A DNA stretch of 44,188 nt from Clostridiales bacterium (GTDB taxonomy: Bacteria; Bacillota; Clostridia; Oscillospirales; Oscillospiraceae): positions 1 through 44,188 of the forward strand of contig JALFJQ010000037.1 in the NCBI GenBank assembly GCA_022775085.1, read 5' to 3'. The position numbers and the translations under genes are program-made. The number at the start of each line of letters is the position of its first letter. Position 1 is the first letter of the stretch. Below the pieces are notes generated by a model that saw only the letters and a list, made by a program, of their open reading frames with translations, was not told the DNA's origin and made no database searches. Below are positions 30,451 to 39,908 of this stretch, piece after piece.

Positions 30451-30669
30451 ATGAAAAAAACCTACAAAATCGAAGTCGACTGCGCCAACTGCGCGAACCT
30501 GATGGAGCAAGCCGCGAAAAAAGTCGCCGGTGTTGCTGACTGCACGGTAAACTACATGGCTCTGAAAATGAGTGTCACGTTTGCCGAGGGGGCCGACCCG
30601 GCTGAGGTCATGCCCAATGTCCTGAAGGCCTGCCGCAAGGTGGAGCCGGACTGCGAGATCGAATTCTGA
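30451..30669 (+). CDS. Free-standing heavy-metal-associated (HMA) domain protein
   Basis: 72 residues, a single ferredoxin-like HMA domain. MKKTYKIEVDCANCANLMEQ carries the metal-binding CANC (CxxC); then VNYMALKMSVTF and a C-terminal end with a Cys (EPDCEIEF). These domains bind soft metals and deliver them to P-type ATPases. The adjacent ATPase lacks an N-terminal HMA domain, so this is its detached partner. AAGGGGG precedes the ATG at 30451; the longer frame is unsupported. It begins the operon behind a consensus-like promoter. Confidence 0.9.
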   Translation: MKKTYKIEVDCANCANLMEQAAKKVAGVADCTVNYMALKMSVTFAEGADPAEVMPNVLKACRKVEPDCEIEF

Positions 30670-30671
30670 TT

Positions 30672-30700
30672 GCGGGGCGGGGGCGTGCCCTCGCCCTACG
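30672..30700. repeat. Partial GTAGGGCGG-family repeat between HMA and ATPase genes
   Basis: GCGGGGCGGGGGCGTGCCCT then CGCCCTACG, reading as one palindromic end of the family at 20236-20368. It begins two bases after the HMA stop. Confidence 0.5.
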
Positions 30701-30720
30701 GACGGGTGGGGTTGATAAAC

Positions 30721-32640
30721 ATGAGTAACAAACAAAAAAAGCTGCTCTGGCGGATTATAACGGCGGCGGCGCTGCTGATCCTGCTGGGGCTGGGCAAGAA
30801 TCTGCTGCCGCTGGCGGAGCCGGTGCGGACGGCGGTGCTGTTTGCGCTGTATTTGATACCTTATTATATAGTAGGCAACGATATTCTGGCGAAAGCTTGG
30901 CGGGGCATCCGCAACGGGCGGGTGCTGGACGAGAGCTTCCTGATGGCCATTGCCACGGTGGGCGCTTTTGCCATCGCACTGCTGGAACAAAGCGGGGAGT
31001 TCGCCGAAGCGGTGGCTGTCATGCTGTTCTTCCAGACCGGCGAGCTGTTTGAGAGTTACGCCGTGGGCAAGAGCCGGAAAAATATCAGCCAGCTTATGGA
31101 CATCCGTCCGGACTACGCCAATGTGGAAGCGGATGGCATTCTGACACAGGTGGACCCGGAGGAAGTGGAGGTCGGCACCATCATCACGGTGCGGCCCGGC
31201 GAGAAGGTGCCCATTGACGGTGTGGTGCTGGAAGGTCAGTCCAGCCTGAACACCAGCGCTCTCACCGGTGAGAGTATGCCCCGGGAAATTGGGGCAGGGG
31301 ACAGCGTCATCAGCGGCTGCATTAACCTCACCGGCGTGCTGAAGATCCGCACCACAGCCGCCTTCGGGGAATCCACCGTATCGAAGATTCTGGAGCTTGT
31401 GGAAAACGCCAGCTCCCGAAAGAGTAAATCCGAGGACTTTATCAGCAAATTTGCCCGGGTCTACACCCCGGCGGTCTGCGGCAGCGCCCTGGCCCTGGCA
31501 GTCCTGCCGCCCATTGCGCAGCTGCTGCTGGGCTACAGCGGCCCGGTGCTGGCACTGGTCACCGACTGGCTGTACCGCGCCCTGACCTTCCTCGTCATCA
31601 GCTGCCCCTGCGCGCTGGTCATCAGTATCCCGCTGAGCTTTTTCGCGGGCATCGGCGGGGCCAGCAATCAGGGCGTGCTGGTCAAGGGCAGCAACTATCT
31701 GGAAACCCTTTCCCAGACCACCTGTGTGGTATTTGACAAGACCGGCACCTTGACGAAGGGCGTGTTCGAGGTCACCGAAATCCACAATGTGGCGGATACC
31801 CCGGAAACGCTGCTGGAATACGCTGCTTATGTCGAGAGCGCGTCTTCTCACCCCATCGCCCGCAGCATCCTCAAGGCCTGCGGAAAGCCTCTGGAACCGG
31901 GCAGGGTGACGGACATTCAGGAGAAAAGCGGTCATGGCATCACCGCCAAGGTGGACGGTGTGGACGTTGCGGCAGGCAATGAAAAACTGATGAAGTCCCT
32001 GGGTATTACCCCGGAAGCGGTGACCGCGGTGGGCACCGTGGTGCACATGGCGGTGAACGGAGTCTATGCCGGTTACATTGTGGTATCCGACACGGTGAAG
32101 GATACCGCCAAGCAGGCCGTTGCCGCGCTGAAAAAGGCCGGCGTGAAGAAAACTGTCATGCTCACCGGCGACGCGTCTCCTGTTGCGAAGGCTGTGGCAA
32201 AGGAGCTGGGCATTGACGAATATTACAGCGAGCTGCTGCCCGGCGACAAGGTTGCCAAGGTGGAGGAAATTTTGACCGCCAAGGGCGAGAAGGAAAAGCT
32301 GGCCTTCGTGGGTGACGGCATCAACGACGCCCCGGTGCTGGCTCGGGCGGACATCGGCATCGCCATGGGCGCTATGGGCTCCGACGCGGCCATCGAAGCG
32401 GCGGACGTGGTGCTCATGGACGACAACCCCCTGAAAATCGCCAAGGCCATCAAAATCTCCCGGAAATGTCTGCGCATTGTCAAGCAGAATATCTGGCTTG
32501 CCATCGGTATCAAGGTCATCTGCCTGATCCTGGGCGCAGTGGGCCTGGGCAATATGTGGCTGGCCATCCTTGCGGATGTGGGCGTTATGATTCTTGCGGT
32601 TCTCAACGCCATCCGGGCGCTGTTTGTCAAGGATTTATAA
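30721..32640 (+). CDS. P1B-type Zn/Cd/Pb-translocating ATPase
   Basis: 639 residues, about eight membrane helices and no N-terminal HMA domain. The actuator motif is ALTGESMP; the membrane metal site is SCPCALVISIP; the phosphorylation site is VVFDKTGTLTKG; the nucleotide domain has the SSHPIARS (HP) motif; the hinge is VGDGINDAPVLARADIGIAMG. A lysine in GIKVICLILG and an aspartate in ILADVGVMIL at the last two helices are the signature of P1B-2 pumps, which export Zn2+, Cd2+ or Pb2+. ATG at 30721 (GGTGGGG upstream) is preferred over the frame start in the repeat. Terminator follows. Confidence 0.94.
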   Translation: MSNKQKKLLWRIITAAALLILLGLGKNLLPLAEPVRTAVLFALYLIPYYIVGNDILAKAWRGIRNGRVLDESFLMAIATVGAFAIALLEQSGEFAEAVAVMLFFQTGELFESYAVGKSRKNISQLMDIRPDYANVEADGILTQVDPEEVEVGTIITVRPGEKVPIDGVVLEGQSSLNTSALTGESMPREIGAGDSVISGCINLTGVLKIRTTAAFGESTVSKILELVENASSRKSKSEDFISKFARVYTPAVCGSALALAVLPPIAQLLLGYSGPVLALVTDWLYRALTFLVISCPCALVISIPLSFFAGIGGASNQGVLVKGSNYLETLSQTTCVVFDKTGTLTKGVFEVTEIHNVADTPETLLEYAAYVESASSHPIARSILKACGKPLEPGRVTDIQEKSGHGITAKVDGVDVAAGNEKLMKSLGITPEAVTAVGTVVHMAVNGVYAGYIVVSDTVKDTAKQAVAALKKAGVKKTVMLTGDASPVAKAVAKELGIDEYYSELLPGDKVAKVEEILTAKGEKEKLAFVGDGINDAPVLARADIGIAMGAMGSDAAIEAADVVLMDDNPLKIAKAIKISRKCLRIVKQNIWLAIGIKVICLILGAVGLGNMWLAILADVGVMILAVLNAIRALFVKDL

Positions 32641-32641
32641 G

Positions 32642-32670
32642 AAAAAGAGCGGGGCGACCCGCTCTTTTTT
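32642..32670 (+). terminator. Terminator of the metal ATPase operon
   Basis: AAAAAGAGCGGG, loop GCGA, CCCGCTC and six T (32642-32670). Confidence 0.9.
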
Positions 32671-32671
32671 A

Positions 32672-34296
<1,625 letters not shown>

Positions 34297-34297
34297 G

Positions 34298-34362
34298 TGT
34301 GGAGAGTGGAGAGTGAAGAGTGGAGTTGAGTGAGGAGTTTTGAGTTAGGAGTGAGGAACAAA
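34298..34362. repeat. GTGGAGAGTGAAGAGTGGAG repeat after glpK
   Basis: Degenerate tandem GTGGAGAG / GTGAAGAG / GTGAGGAG units starting one base after the glpK stop. Reverse-complement units lie at 34685-34757. Within 34297-34760 (464 bp) there is no gene; it holds this repeat, the 34408-34471 hairpin and the TIR element. Confidence 0.65.
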
Positions 34363-34407
34363 CGAAAAAAGTGGGTTCGTGAATCCTCCAAAATCCAATA
34401 AAGTTTA

Positions 34408-34471
34408 TGGAGCCTGCGTTCTATGGCAGTTGGTCACGATTCATGACCGTACCCATCGAATGCAGGCTCCA
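34408..34471. repeat. 64-bp nested hairpin
   Basis: TGGAGCCTGCGTTC (34408-34421) pairs with GAATGCAGGCTCCA (34458-34471) with one wobble; inside the 36-nt loop GGTCA pairs with TGACC. A structured RNA or a relic inverted-repeat element; no T-run. Confidence 0.55.
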
Positions 34472-34514
34472 CTATATCATATTGAAAGGAAGTCGCCAAA
34501 ATTGCTATTTACTC

Positions 34515-34684
34515 TTAAGGCAACACCGCTTAGGTGGGCACTGCGGGCTTCGGCGGATCTTTTGCCCCAATCGTGCAGTATGAAAAATGGGAAATACGTT
34601 CAGTATTCCCGCATTATTCATACTTTCGCTTGTGCCAAAATCTCGCGCCGAATCTCCTTGCCCCAGTATGCGGTGCTGCCTTAA
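34515..34684. mobile_element. 170-bp terminal-inverted-repeat element, copy B (inverted)
   Basis: Ends TTAAGGCAACACCGCT and TGCGGTGCTGCCTTAA. Read on the minus strand it follows the same order as copy A at 27091-27259: GGGGCAAGGAGATTCGGCG, AAGCGAAAGTATG, AATGCGGGAATACT, TATTTCCCATTTTTCATACT, GATTGGGGCAAAAGATCCGC. Most positions agree by eye. No open frame. Confidence 0.8.
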
Positions 34685-34757
34685 CTCTCCACACTCGCGC
34701 ATCACTCCTCACTCAACACTTCAAACTCCTAACTCAACTCCACTTTCAACTCTTAAC
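34685..34757. repeat. CTCCACTC-type simple repeat (inverse of 34298-34362)
   Basis: CTCTCCACACTC, CACTCCTCACTCAAC, CAACTCCACTTTC units: reverse complement of the repeat after glpK. The two arrays flank the hairpin and the TIR element. Confidence 0.6.
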
Positions 34758-34760
34758 GCT

Positions 34761-35822
34761 TCACTCTGTAATCGTGCCGCCGCCGACGACCATATCCCCG
34801 TCATACAGCACCACGGCCTGACCGGGAGTGACGGCCCGCTGGGGTTCGTCAAATTCCACCCTTGCAAAGCCTCCTTCCTCCGGGTATACCGTGGCGGCCT
34901 GCTCAAATTGGCTGTGCCGGGTCTTGGCAGTGACCCGCATGGGTTGAGTCAATTCATCAAAGGGATACCAGTTCCAGTCGTTGGCCCGCAGGGAAGGGGA
35001 GAAAAGCGCCGCGTTGGGGCCGACGGTGACGGTGTTATTCTGCATATCCTTGGCGCAGACGTACACCGGCTCTCCCATGGCAAGGCCAAGCCCCTTGCGC
35101 TGTCCCTTTGTGTAGCAGGCCGCGCCCCGGTGACGGCCCACCACCTGACCCTGAAGGTTCAGAAAATCCCCCTCGGGGTAGGCTTTCCCGGTGTAGCGCT
35201 GCAAAAAAGCGCCGTAATCTCCGTCGGGCACGAAGCAGATGTCCTGACTGTCCCGCTTCCGGGCATTTACAAAGCCGTTTGCTTCGGCGATTTCCCGGAC
35301 CTGCACCTTGGTCAGATCTCCCAGGGGGAACTGGATATGGGAAAGCTGCTCCTGATTCAGGCAGGCGAGAAAGTAGGTCTGATCCTTGGTCCTATCCGCC
35401 GCCTTATACAATATATATCTTCCGTTTTCCCGCCGGATCCGGGCATAGTGTCCGGAGACCACCCACTGGCAGCCCAGCTCCTGCGCCCGGCGCAGCAGGC
35501 GGTCAAATTTCAGATACCGATTGCAGTCGATGCAGGGATTGGGTGTCAGACCCCGCTCATAGCTGTCAACGAACTTCCGAACCACCTGCCGGTCAAAATC
35601 TTCCGTAAAATTAAAGGTATAGTGCCGAATGCCCAGCTTGGCGGCCACAGCCCGGGCATCCTCCACATCGTCCAGAGAGCAGCAGGTACTGTCCTCAGTT
35701 GGGCTGTCGTAGAGCCGCATGGTCACGCCGGTGCACTCGTAGCCCTGACGCAGCATCAGGTACGCTGCCACGGAGCTGTCCACGCCGCCGCTCATGCCCA
35801 CAAGAGCCTTCTTATTTTCCAT
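34761..35822 (-). CDS. mnmA: tRNA-specific 2-thiouridylase MnmA
   Basis: 353 residues, full length. The PP-loop ATP site is LVGMSGGVDSSVAAYLML (about 7-24); the catalytic cysteines are in TPNPCIDCNRYLKFD (about 101-104) and SQDICFVPDGDYG (about 200); the C-terminal beta-barrel follows (GPNAALFSPSLRANDWNWYP and the PGQAVVLYDGD end). MnmA puts sulfur on U34 of tRNA-Lys, Glu and Gln, with sulfur from a cysteine desulfurase. AGGAGGAAGATTCC precedes the ATG at 35822; the frame upstream lies in the promoter. Monocistronic, with probable promoter at 35851-35879. No desulfurase gene is adjacent. Confidence 0.96.
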   Translation of the reverse strand: MENKKALVGMSGGVDSSVAAYLMLRQGYECTGVTMRLYDSPTEDSTCCSLDDVEDARAVAAKLGIRHYTFNFTEDFDRQVVRKFVDSYERGLTPNPCIDCNRYLKFDRLLRRAQELGCQWVVSGHYARIRRENGRYILYKAADRTKDQTYFLACLNQEQLSHIQFPLGDLTKVQVREIAEANGFVNARKRDSQDICFVPDGDYGAFLQRYTGKAYPEGDFLNLQGQVVGRHRGAACYTKGQRKGLGLAMGEPVYVCAKDMQNNTVTVGPNAALFSPSLRANDWNWYPFDELTQPMRVTAKTRHSQFEQAATVYPEEGGFARVEFDEPQRAVTPGQAVVLYDGDMVVGGGTITE

Positions 35823-35850
35823 GGAATCTTCCTCCTGAAGGGTTTTATTG

Positions 35851-35879
35851 AGTATAGCAGTGGGAAAAACGAAAGTCAA
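35851..35879 (-). promoter_or_regulatory. mnmA promoter
   Basis: Minus strand TTGACT (35874-35879), 17 bp, TATACT (35851-35856). Confidence 0.75.
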
Positions 35880-35888
35880 TAGCGGCGG

Positions 35889-35967
35889 AAGACAGGAGCG
35901 AGAAGTTAGAAGTGGGAAGCTACGAGTTTCAGTGACTGGTTACACTCCTCACTCCAAACTCCGCTCA
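35889..35967. repeat. Degenerate GAGAAGTTAGAAGTGGGAAG / CACTCCTCACTCC repeat
   Basis: Purine-rich GAGAAGTTAGAAGTGGGAAG and pyrimidine-rich CACTCCTCACTCCAAACTCC segments, similar to the arrays around glpK. It lies in the 357-bp gap between mnmA and the SH3 protein, which otherwise holds the two promoters and a WalR box. Confidence 0.4.
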
Positions 35968-36079
35968 GATCAAAGAGTTACAATTTTTTCGTAAATTCAG
36001 ATGAATTTCTACTGGTTGTGACAAAATTCGCGGGATTTCCATGGTACACTGGAAGCGGTTACAGTACAAGGGAAAATAT

Positions 36080-36142
36080 TGTAACAAAAATGTAATTATT
36101 TTCAAAAAAGGTATTGCAATTTGTAAACTGGTCTGTTATAAT
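36080..36142 (+). promoter_or_regulatory. Promoter with WalR-type box upstream of the SH3 protein
   Basis: TTGCAA (36114-36119), 17 bp, TATAAT (36137-36142). At 36080-36096 TGTAAC-AAAAA-TGTAAT fits the WalR consensus TGTWAH-N5-TGTWAH exactly, 17 bp upstream of the -35 box. WalRK controls cell-wall hydrolases and wall metabolism in Firmicutes, which suits the wall-binding product downstream. Confidence 0.65.
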
Positions 36143-36179
36143 ACCGTTACTTACATAAGAAAAAAAGGAGTAAGAGCTT

Positions 36180-39100
36180 ATGAAGAAGAGATTTGTATGC
36201 GCATTGCTGGCTCTCGTTCTGCTGGTTGGCATGGTGCCCGTCACCGCCGCGGCAGCCGACAACAAGGTCAGCGAGGCTGCAGTTACGGTTTTGAAGCAGA
36301 TGACACCGATCAAGTTCAACTCTGAGGGAAAGTCGGAGTGCTATTTTGTCAGCGGCTCCGAGTACCGCATCGGTTACGGTACGGTGTGCCAGGAGAAGCA
36401 CCACTTCAATGTGGACGGCACTCCCAAGGCATCCGAAAACGTCCATACCATTTCTCAGCGCCAGGCGGATACCGCGCTGCGGAAGGAACTGGGGAACCTT
36501 GATGAGAAGGTCAGCAAGTTCGCTTCTCAGAACGGTCTTACTTTGACGCAGAACCAGCATGACGCGCTGGTGGTTTACAGCTATGGCGCGGGCTCTGCGT
36601 GGCTCACCGGCACCGGTGCACTCAAGAGTGCCATTGTCAGCAAGGCGGGTGCCAACGAGCTGCTGAATGTCATGAAGAATCTGAGCAAGACCGACGCGGA
36701 GTTTGCCCGGAACCAGGTCGTTGTCAATATGTATATCAATGGTGTTTATTCCAACACCATTCCCAACAAATACAAGACTGTGACCTATGATGCCAATGGC
36801 GGCAAGATCGCTCAGGGTGACGGAAACACCTACACCATGCAGTTTGATGCCGACAAGACGGTTGACCATATCAGGGCCACCAACGGCAGCCAGATCCTGC
36901 TGGGCTGGTACACCGCCGGCGGCGAGTGGATGCCCAAGCTGAACGCGGACTGCGCGGATGAGACTCTGTACGCACACTGGCAGGACGGCTACAGCGGCAG
37001 CGTGGCCGAGGCCACTGACTACACCGTGGCGCAGAAGGAACTGGCTTCCACCACTGTTTACGCTGAGCCGGATACCAAGGCCAACAAGCTGAGCGTCAAG
37101 GCTTCCGGTACTGTGCAGATCGATAATGACTATATGGACAAGTCCGGCAACCGGTGGGGCTATTCCACTGAGCTGGGCGGCTGGGTCCGCATCGGCGCCT
37201 CCAAGGCTGATTCTGTAGCCAGCAACGTGATCGCCACCGCGGTCGTTACCTACAATGGCTATCTGAATGTCCGCGACGGCGCCGGTACCGACAACAAGAT
37301 CGTTGGCGCACTGTCCAAGAATGACACCGTCAATATCTACCAGATCAAGACCGTCAACGGTCACCGCTGGGGCAAGTGTGACGCAGGCTGGATCTGCCTG
37401 ACCTACACCACCCTGACCATGGTGGACGGCAAGACTGCCTCTGATGACGGCGTTGCAGCCTACGCATTCACCGGCAAGGTCACCGCGGACGTGGATGTCT
37501 ACGTGGCTGCCGGCGATGCCAACGCGCAGGTCGCTTACGAGGATGAGATGGGCTATTCCCGCAGCTACATCCCCGCCGGCACCAAGATCACCATCAGCTC
37601 TCTGACGGTTGCCCCCTGCGGCGCCGATAAGGCCACCTGGGCAAGAGTGACCTGGAAGAACCCCGAAAAGGACAAGAACGACAAGGACATCACTGTCACC
37701 AGAAGCGGCTGGATTCCCATCTCTCTGGCAGACTCGCCTTTGGGTGACGCCCTCAGCTTCGGCGTGACGCTGGATCCTGTGGAGTACACCGTTGTCGCGG
37801 AGTCCACCAATGTCAGACAGGCTGCCGGCGACGCTGCCGCCCTGGCCTTTACCCTTAATAAGAATGTCCGCGTGGAAGTCAGCCTGATCTGCCTGATGAA
37901 TGAGAACATCTGGGGCAAGATGACGGTCGTGGATGCCGTTCAGGCAGGCACCGTGGGCGCGAATACCGGCTGGATCAATCTGGCCTCCAAGTATGTCAAG
38001 CGCAGCAGCGAGATCAAGCTGGAGGAGGAGAAGGAAACCTCCAAGGGCGAGCACGACAGCGGCAAGATCGCTACTGTTACCAACACCGATACGGTCCGTG
38101 TCCGCAAGGCCGGCGCTCTGTACGGCGCGGTGATCGGTTCTCTGAATCGCGGCGCCACCGTGAAGGTCTGGAACGATAAGAGCAAGTACGACGACTGGTA
38201 CAAGGTCGATTCCAACAAGAATGGCGTCTATGACTACGACGGCGACGGCTGGGTCTATGGCCAGTATCTGGATGTCCGTGAGGGCACGCTGACAAACGAT
38301 CAGACCGTGACCGACGCTTCCGGCAACACCGTTACCACCGACGGCACCGGCACGGGCGTCGTTGCCAATACCTACTCCGGCGTGAACGTCCGTCAGGGCG
38401 CCGGCATCGGCTACGCTGCGGTTGGCAAGCTGCTGCCCGGCACACAGGTGGAGATCCTGGAGGTCAAGACCGGCGGTGCTGCCAAGTGGGGACGCACCGA
38501 GCAGGGCTGGGTCTGCATGGACTACATCGCAATGGTCAAGTACAACCCCGTCACTCCGGAAGAGACTGTGGATCCCTCTAAGGGCACGGCTGTGGATTCT
38601 TTCGACACTGTGGAAAAGACCACTACCACAGCGGTTTACACCGGCAATACCATCAGCAGCTGCACTGTTTACAAGGAGCCTATGATGATCGATGCTGCCG
38701 AGAATCCGGAAGAGTACAGCAAGAATGTTGTCAAGAACCTGGCTCTGGGTGAGAATGTGACCATTCATGAGCTGGCAGAGGTCACCCAGAAGGTAAAGTC
38801 CGACAAGGATTCCTACGGTGACAGCAACACCGTCACCACCGTTACCACTACGACTTACTGGGCCCGGATCAACGAGGGCTGGATCCTGGATCCTGAGGCC
38901 AACCTGGAGCTGACCGCACTGGATGAGAAGCTGCATACGCTGACCGGCGCTGATACCCTGAAGGTTCGCGCAAGCGCGTCTCAGAGCTCTGAGAAGATCG
39001 ACGTCCTGGAAAAGGGCGATCAGGTGAAGGTCACCGCTCTGCAGATCGAGAACGACAAGGTCTGGGGCCGTATCGAGACTGACGGAGGTACCGGCTGGAT

Positions 39101-39611
39101 CCGTCTGGACTATATGTCCGAGGGCGCTTACTACGTCAAGGAGACCACCCCCAGTGAGCCTTCCACCGCGCCGTCTGCGCCCGTGATGGGCAGCACCGGC
39201 AACACCGGTACCGGCATGACCAACTCCAGCGGCTATCGGTATACGGGCAAGGTTATCCGTGCCAGCGAGGTCAATGTCCGTGCCTCCGCTTCTACCAGCG
39301 CATCCAAGACCACCACGCTGAAAAACGGCGCGTCTCTGGTCATCTACGAGACCACCATCGCCGAGAATATGGCCTGGGGCCGCTGCGATGCCGGCTGGGT
39401 CTACCTGTACTATGTGGATCTGACTCCCTGCACGGATGGCGCTGTGGATGCCCGTGTGGTCTATAACGACAACACCGTGGCTTACACCGATGTTAACTGC
39501 ACCACGGTTGCGGGCACCTACACCAGAATGTCCGTGGTGGACATCTACGAGATCGTGGGCAAGATGGCCAAGACCGATCTGGGCTGGATCAATACCGACA
39601 ACCTGCTGTAA
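36180..39611 (+). CDS. Secreted lysozyme-like / InlB-repeat / multi-SH3 wall protein
   Basis: 1143 residues. Signal peptide 1-25 (MKKRFVCALLALVLLVGM, cleavage near AAAAD). Residues about 28-185 resemble a GH24 lysozyme (EYRIGYGTVC, then LTLTQNQHDALVVYSYGAGS), but only a possible catalytic Glu (E49 in FNSEG) is seen; the usual Asp and Thr before IGYG are replaced (V/S and R63). Residues about 198-264 are an InlB/Listeria-Bacteroides repeat (VTYDANGGKI ... GWYTAGG ... LYAHW). About ten SH3b modules follow (about 289-334, 350-410, 428-514, 535-604, 628-699, 725-785, 817-905, 919-979, 1019-1080, 1088-1143), most with NVR-GAG and WG(R/K)...GW(V/I) motifs. AAGGAGTAAGAGCTT precedes the ATG. Probably binds peptidoglycan; activity uncertain. 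Confidence 0.85.
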   Translation: MKKRFVCALLALVLLVGMVPVTAAAADNKVSEAAVTVLKQMTPIKFNSEGKSECYFVSGSEYRIGYGTVCQEKHHFNVDGTPKASENVHTISQRQADTALRKELGNLDEKVSKFASQNGLTLTQNQHDALVVYSYGAGSAWLTGTGALKSAIVSKAGANELLNVMKNLSKTDAEFARNQVVVNMYINGVYSNTIPNKYKTVTYDANGGKIAQGDGNTYTMQFDADKTVDHIRATNGSQILLGWYTAGGEWMPKLNADCADETLYAHWQDGYSGSVAEATDYTVAQKELASTTVYAEPDTKANKLSVKASGTVQIDNDYMDKSGNRWGYSTELGGWVRIGASKADSVASNVIATAVVTYNGYLNVRDGAGTDNKIVGALSKNDTVNIYQIKTVNGHRWGKCDAGWICLTYTTLTMVDGKTASDDGVAAYAFTGKVTADVDVYVAAGDANAQVAYEDEMGYSRSYIPAGTKITISSLTVAPCGADKATWARVTWKNPEKDKNDKDITVTRSGWIPISLADSPLGDALSFGVTLDPVEYTVVAESTNVRQAAGDAAALAFTLNKNVRVEVSLICLMNENIWGKMTVVDAVQAGTVGANTGWINLASKYVKRSSEIKLEEEKETSKGEHDSGKIATVTNTDTVRVRKAGALYGAVIGSLNRGATVKVWNDKSKYDDWYKVDSNKNGVYDYDGDGWVYGQYLDVREGTLTNDQTVTDASGNTVTTDGTGTGVVANTYSGVNVRQGAGIGYAAVGKLLPGTQVEILEVKTGGAAKWGRTEQGWVCMDYIAMVKYNPVTPEETVDPSKGTAVDSFDTVEKTTTTAVYTGNTISSCTVYKEPMMIDAAENPEEYSKNVVKNLALGENVTIHELAEVTQKVKSDKDSYGDSNTVTTVTTTTYWARINEGWILDPEANLELTALDEKLHTLTGADTLKVRASASQSSEKIDVLEKGDQVKVTALQIENDKVWGRIETDGGTGWIRLDYMSEGAYYVKETTPSEPSTAPSAPVMGSTGNTGTGMTNSSGYRYTGKVIRASEVNVRASASTSASKTTTLKNGASLVIYETTIAENMAWGRCDAGWVYLYYVDLTPCTDGAVDARVVYNDNTVAYTDVNCTTVAGTYTRMSVVDIYEIVGKMAKTDLGWINTDNLL

Positions 39612-39622
39612 GATCAGCGGCA

Positions 39623-39656
39623 ATAACACCACAGGGAAACCTGTGGTGTTATTTTT
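39623..39656 (+). terminator. Terminator of the SH3-protein gene
   Basis: TAACACCACAGG, loop GAAA, CCTGTGGTGTTA (12-bp perfect stem, 39624-39651), then five T. Confidence 0.93.
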
Positions 39657-39825
39657 ATCCGATTATTACGCATAAATATACGGAAATATCAATAAAAAGA
39701 CGTCCTTACATGGAGGGGGAAGAAAAGCACTTTGTGAATATTACCTGTAAACCGGGGCTTCATTAAGTCAAATCCCGGCAAAGTTCCGAAATGAATCGAA
39801 TCAGGAAAAAAGTGGGAATATGCCG

Positions 39826-39892
39826 TTGACAAACGTCCTTGCCGGGAGTATAATCCGTGTATTATTTCTCACGAAACAGTGAATATTATTCA
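39826..39892 (+). promoter_or_regulatory. argG promoter with ArgR-type operator
   Basis: TTGACA (39826-39831), 17 bp, TATAAT (39849-39854), a perfect consensus. TGAATA-T-TATTCA (39880-39892), a perfect palindrome of the ArgR/AhrC ARG-box type, lies in the transcribed leader 17 bp before the ATG. A second, partial copy (TGAATATTACC) lies at about 39735-39745. ArgR would repress when arginine is plentiful. The upstream gap 39657-39825 has no gene. Confidence 0.75.
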
Positions 39893-39908
39893 TACGGAGG
39901 CTGTATAT

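Noticed and set aside
36147..39632. Very long minus-strand open frame (about 1161 codons) opposite the SH3 protein
   Set aside because: It is a shadow: the plus-strand gene has strong C/G third positions, removing stops from the complementary frame. It lacks a ribosome binding site, and its translation is low-complexity and unlike any protein.
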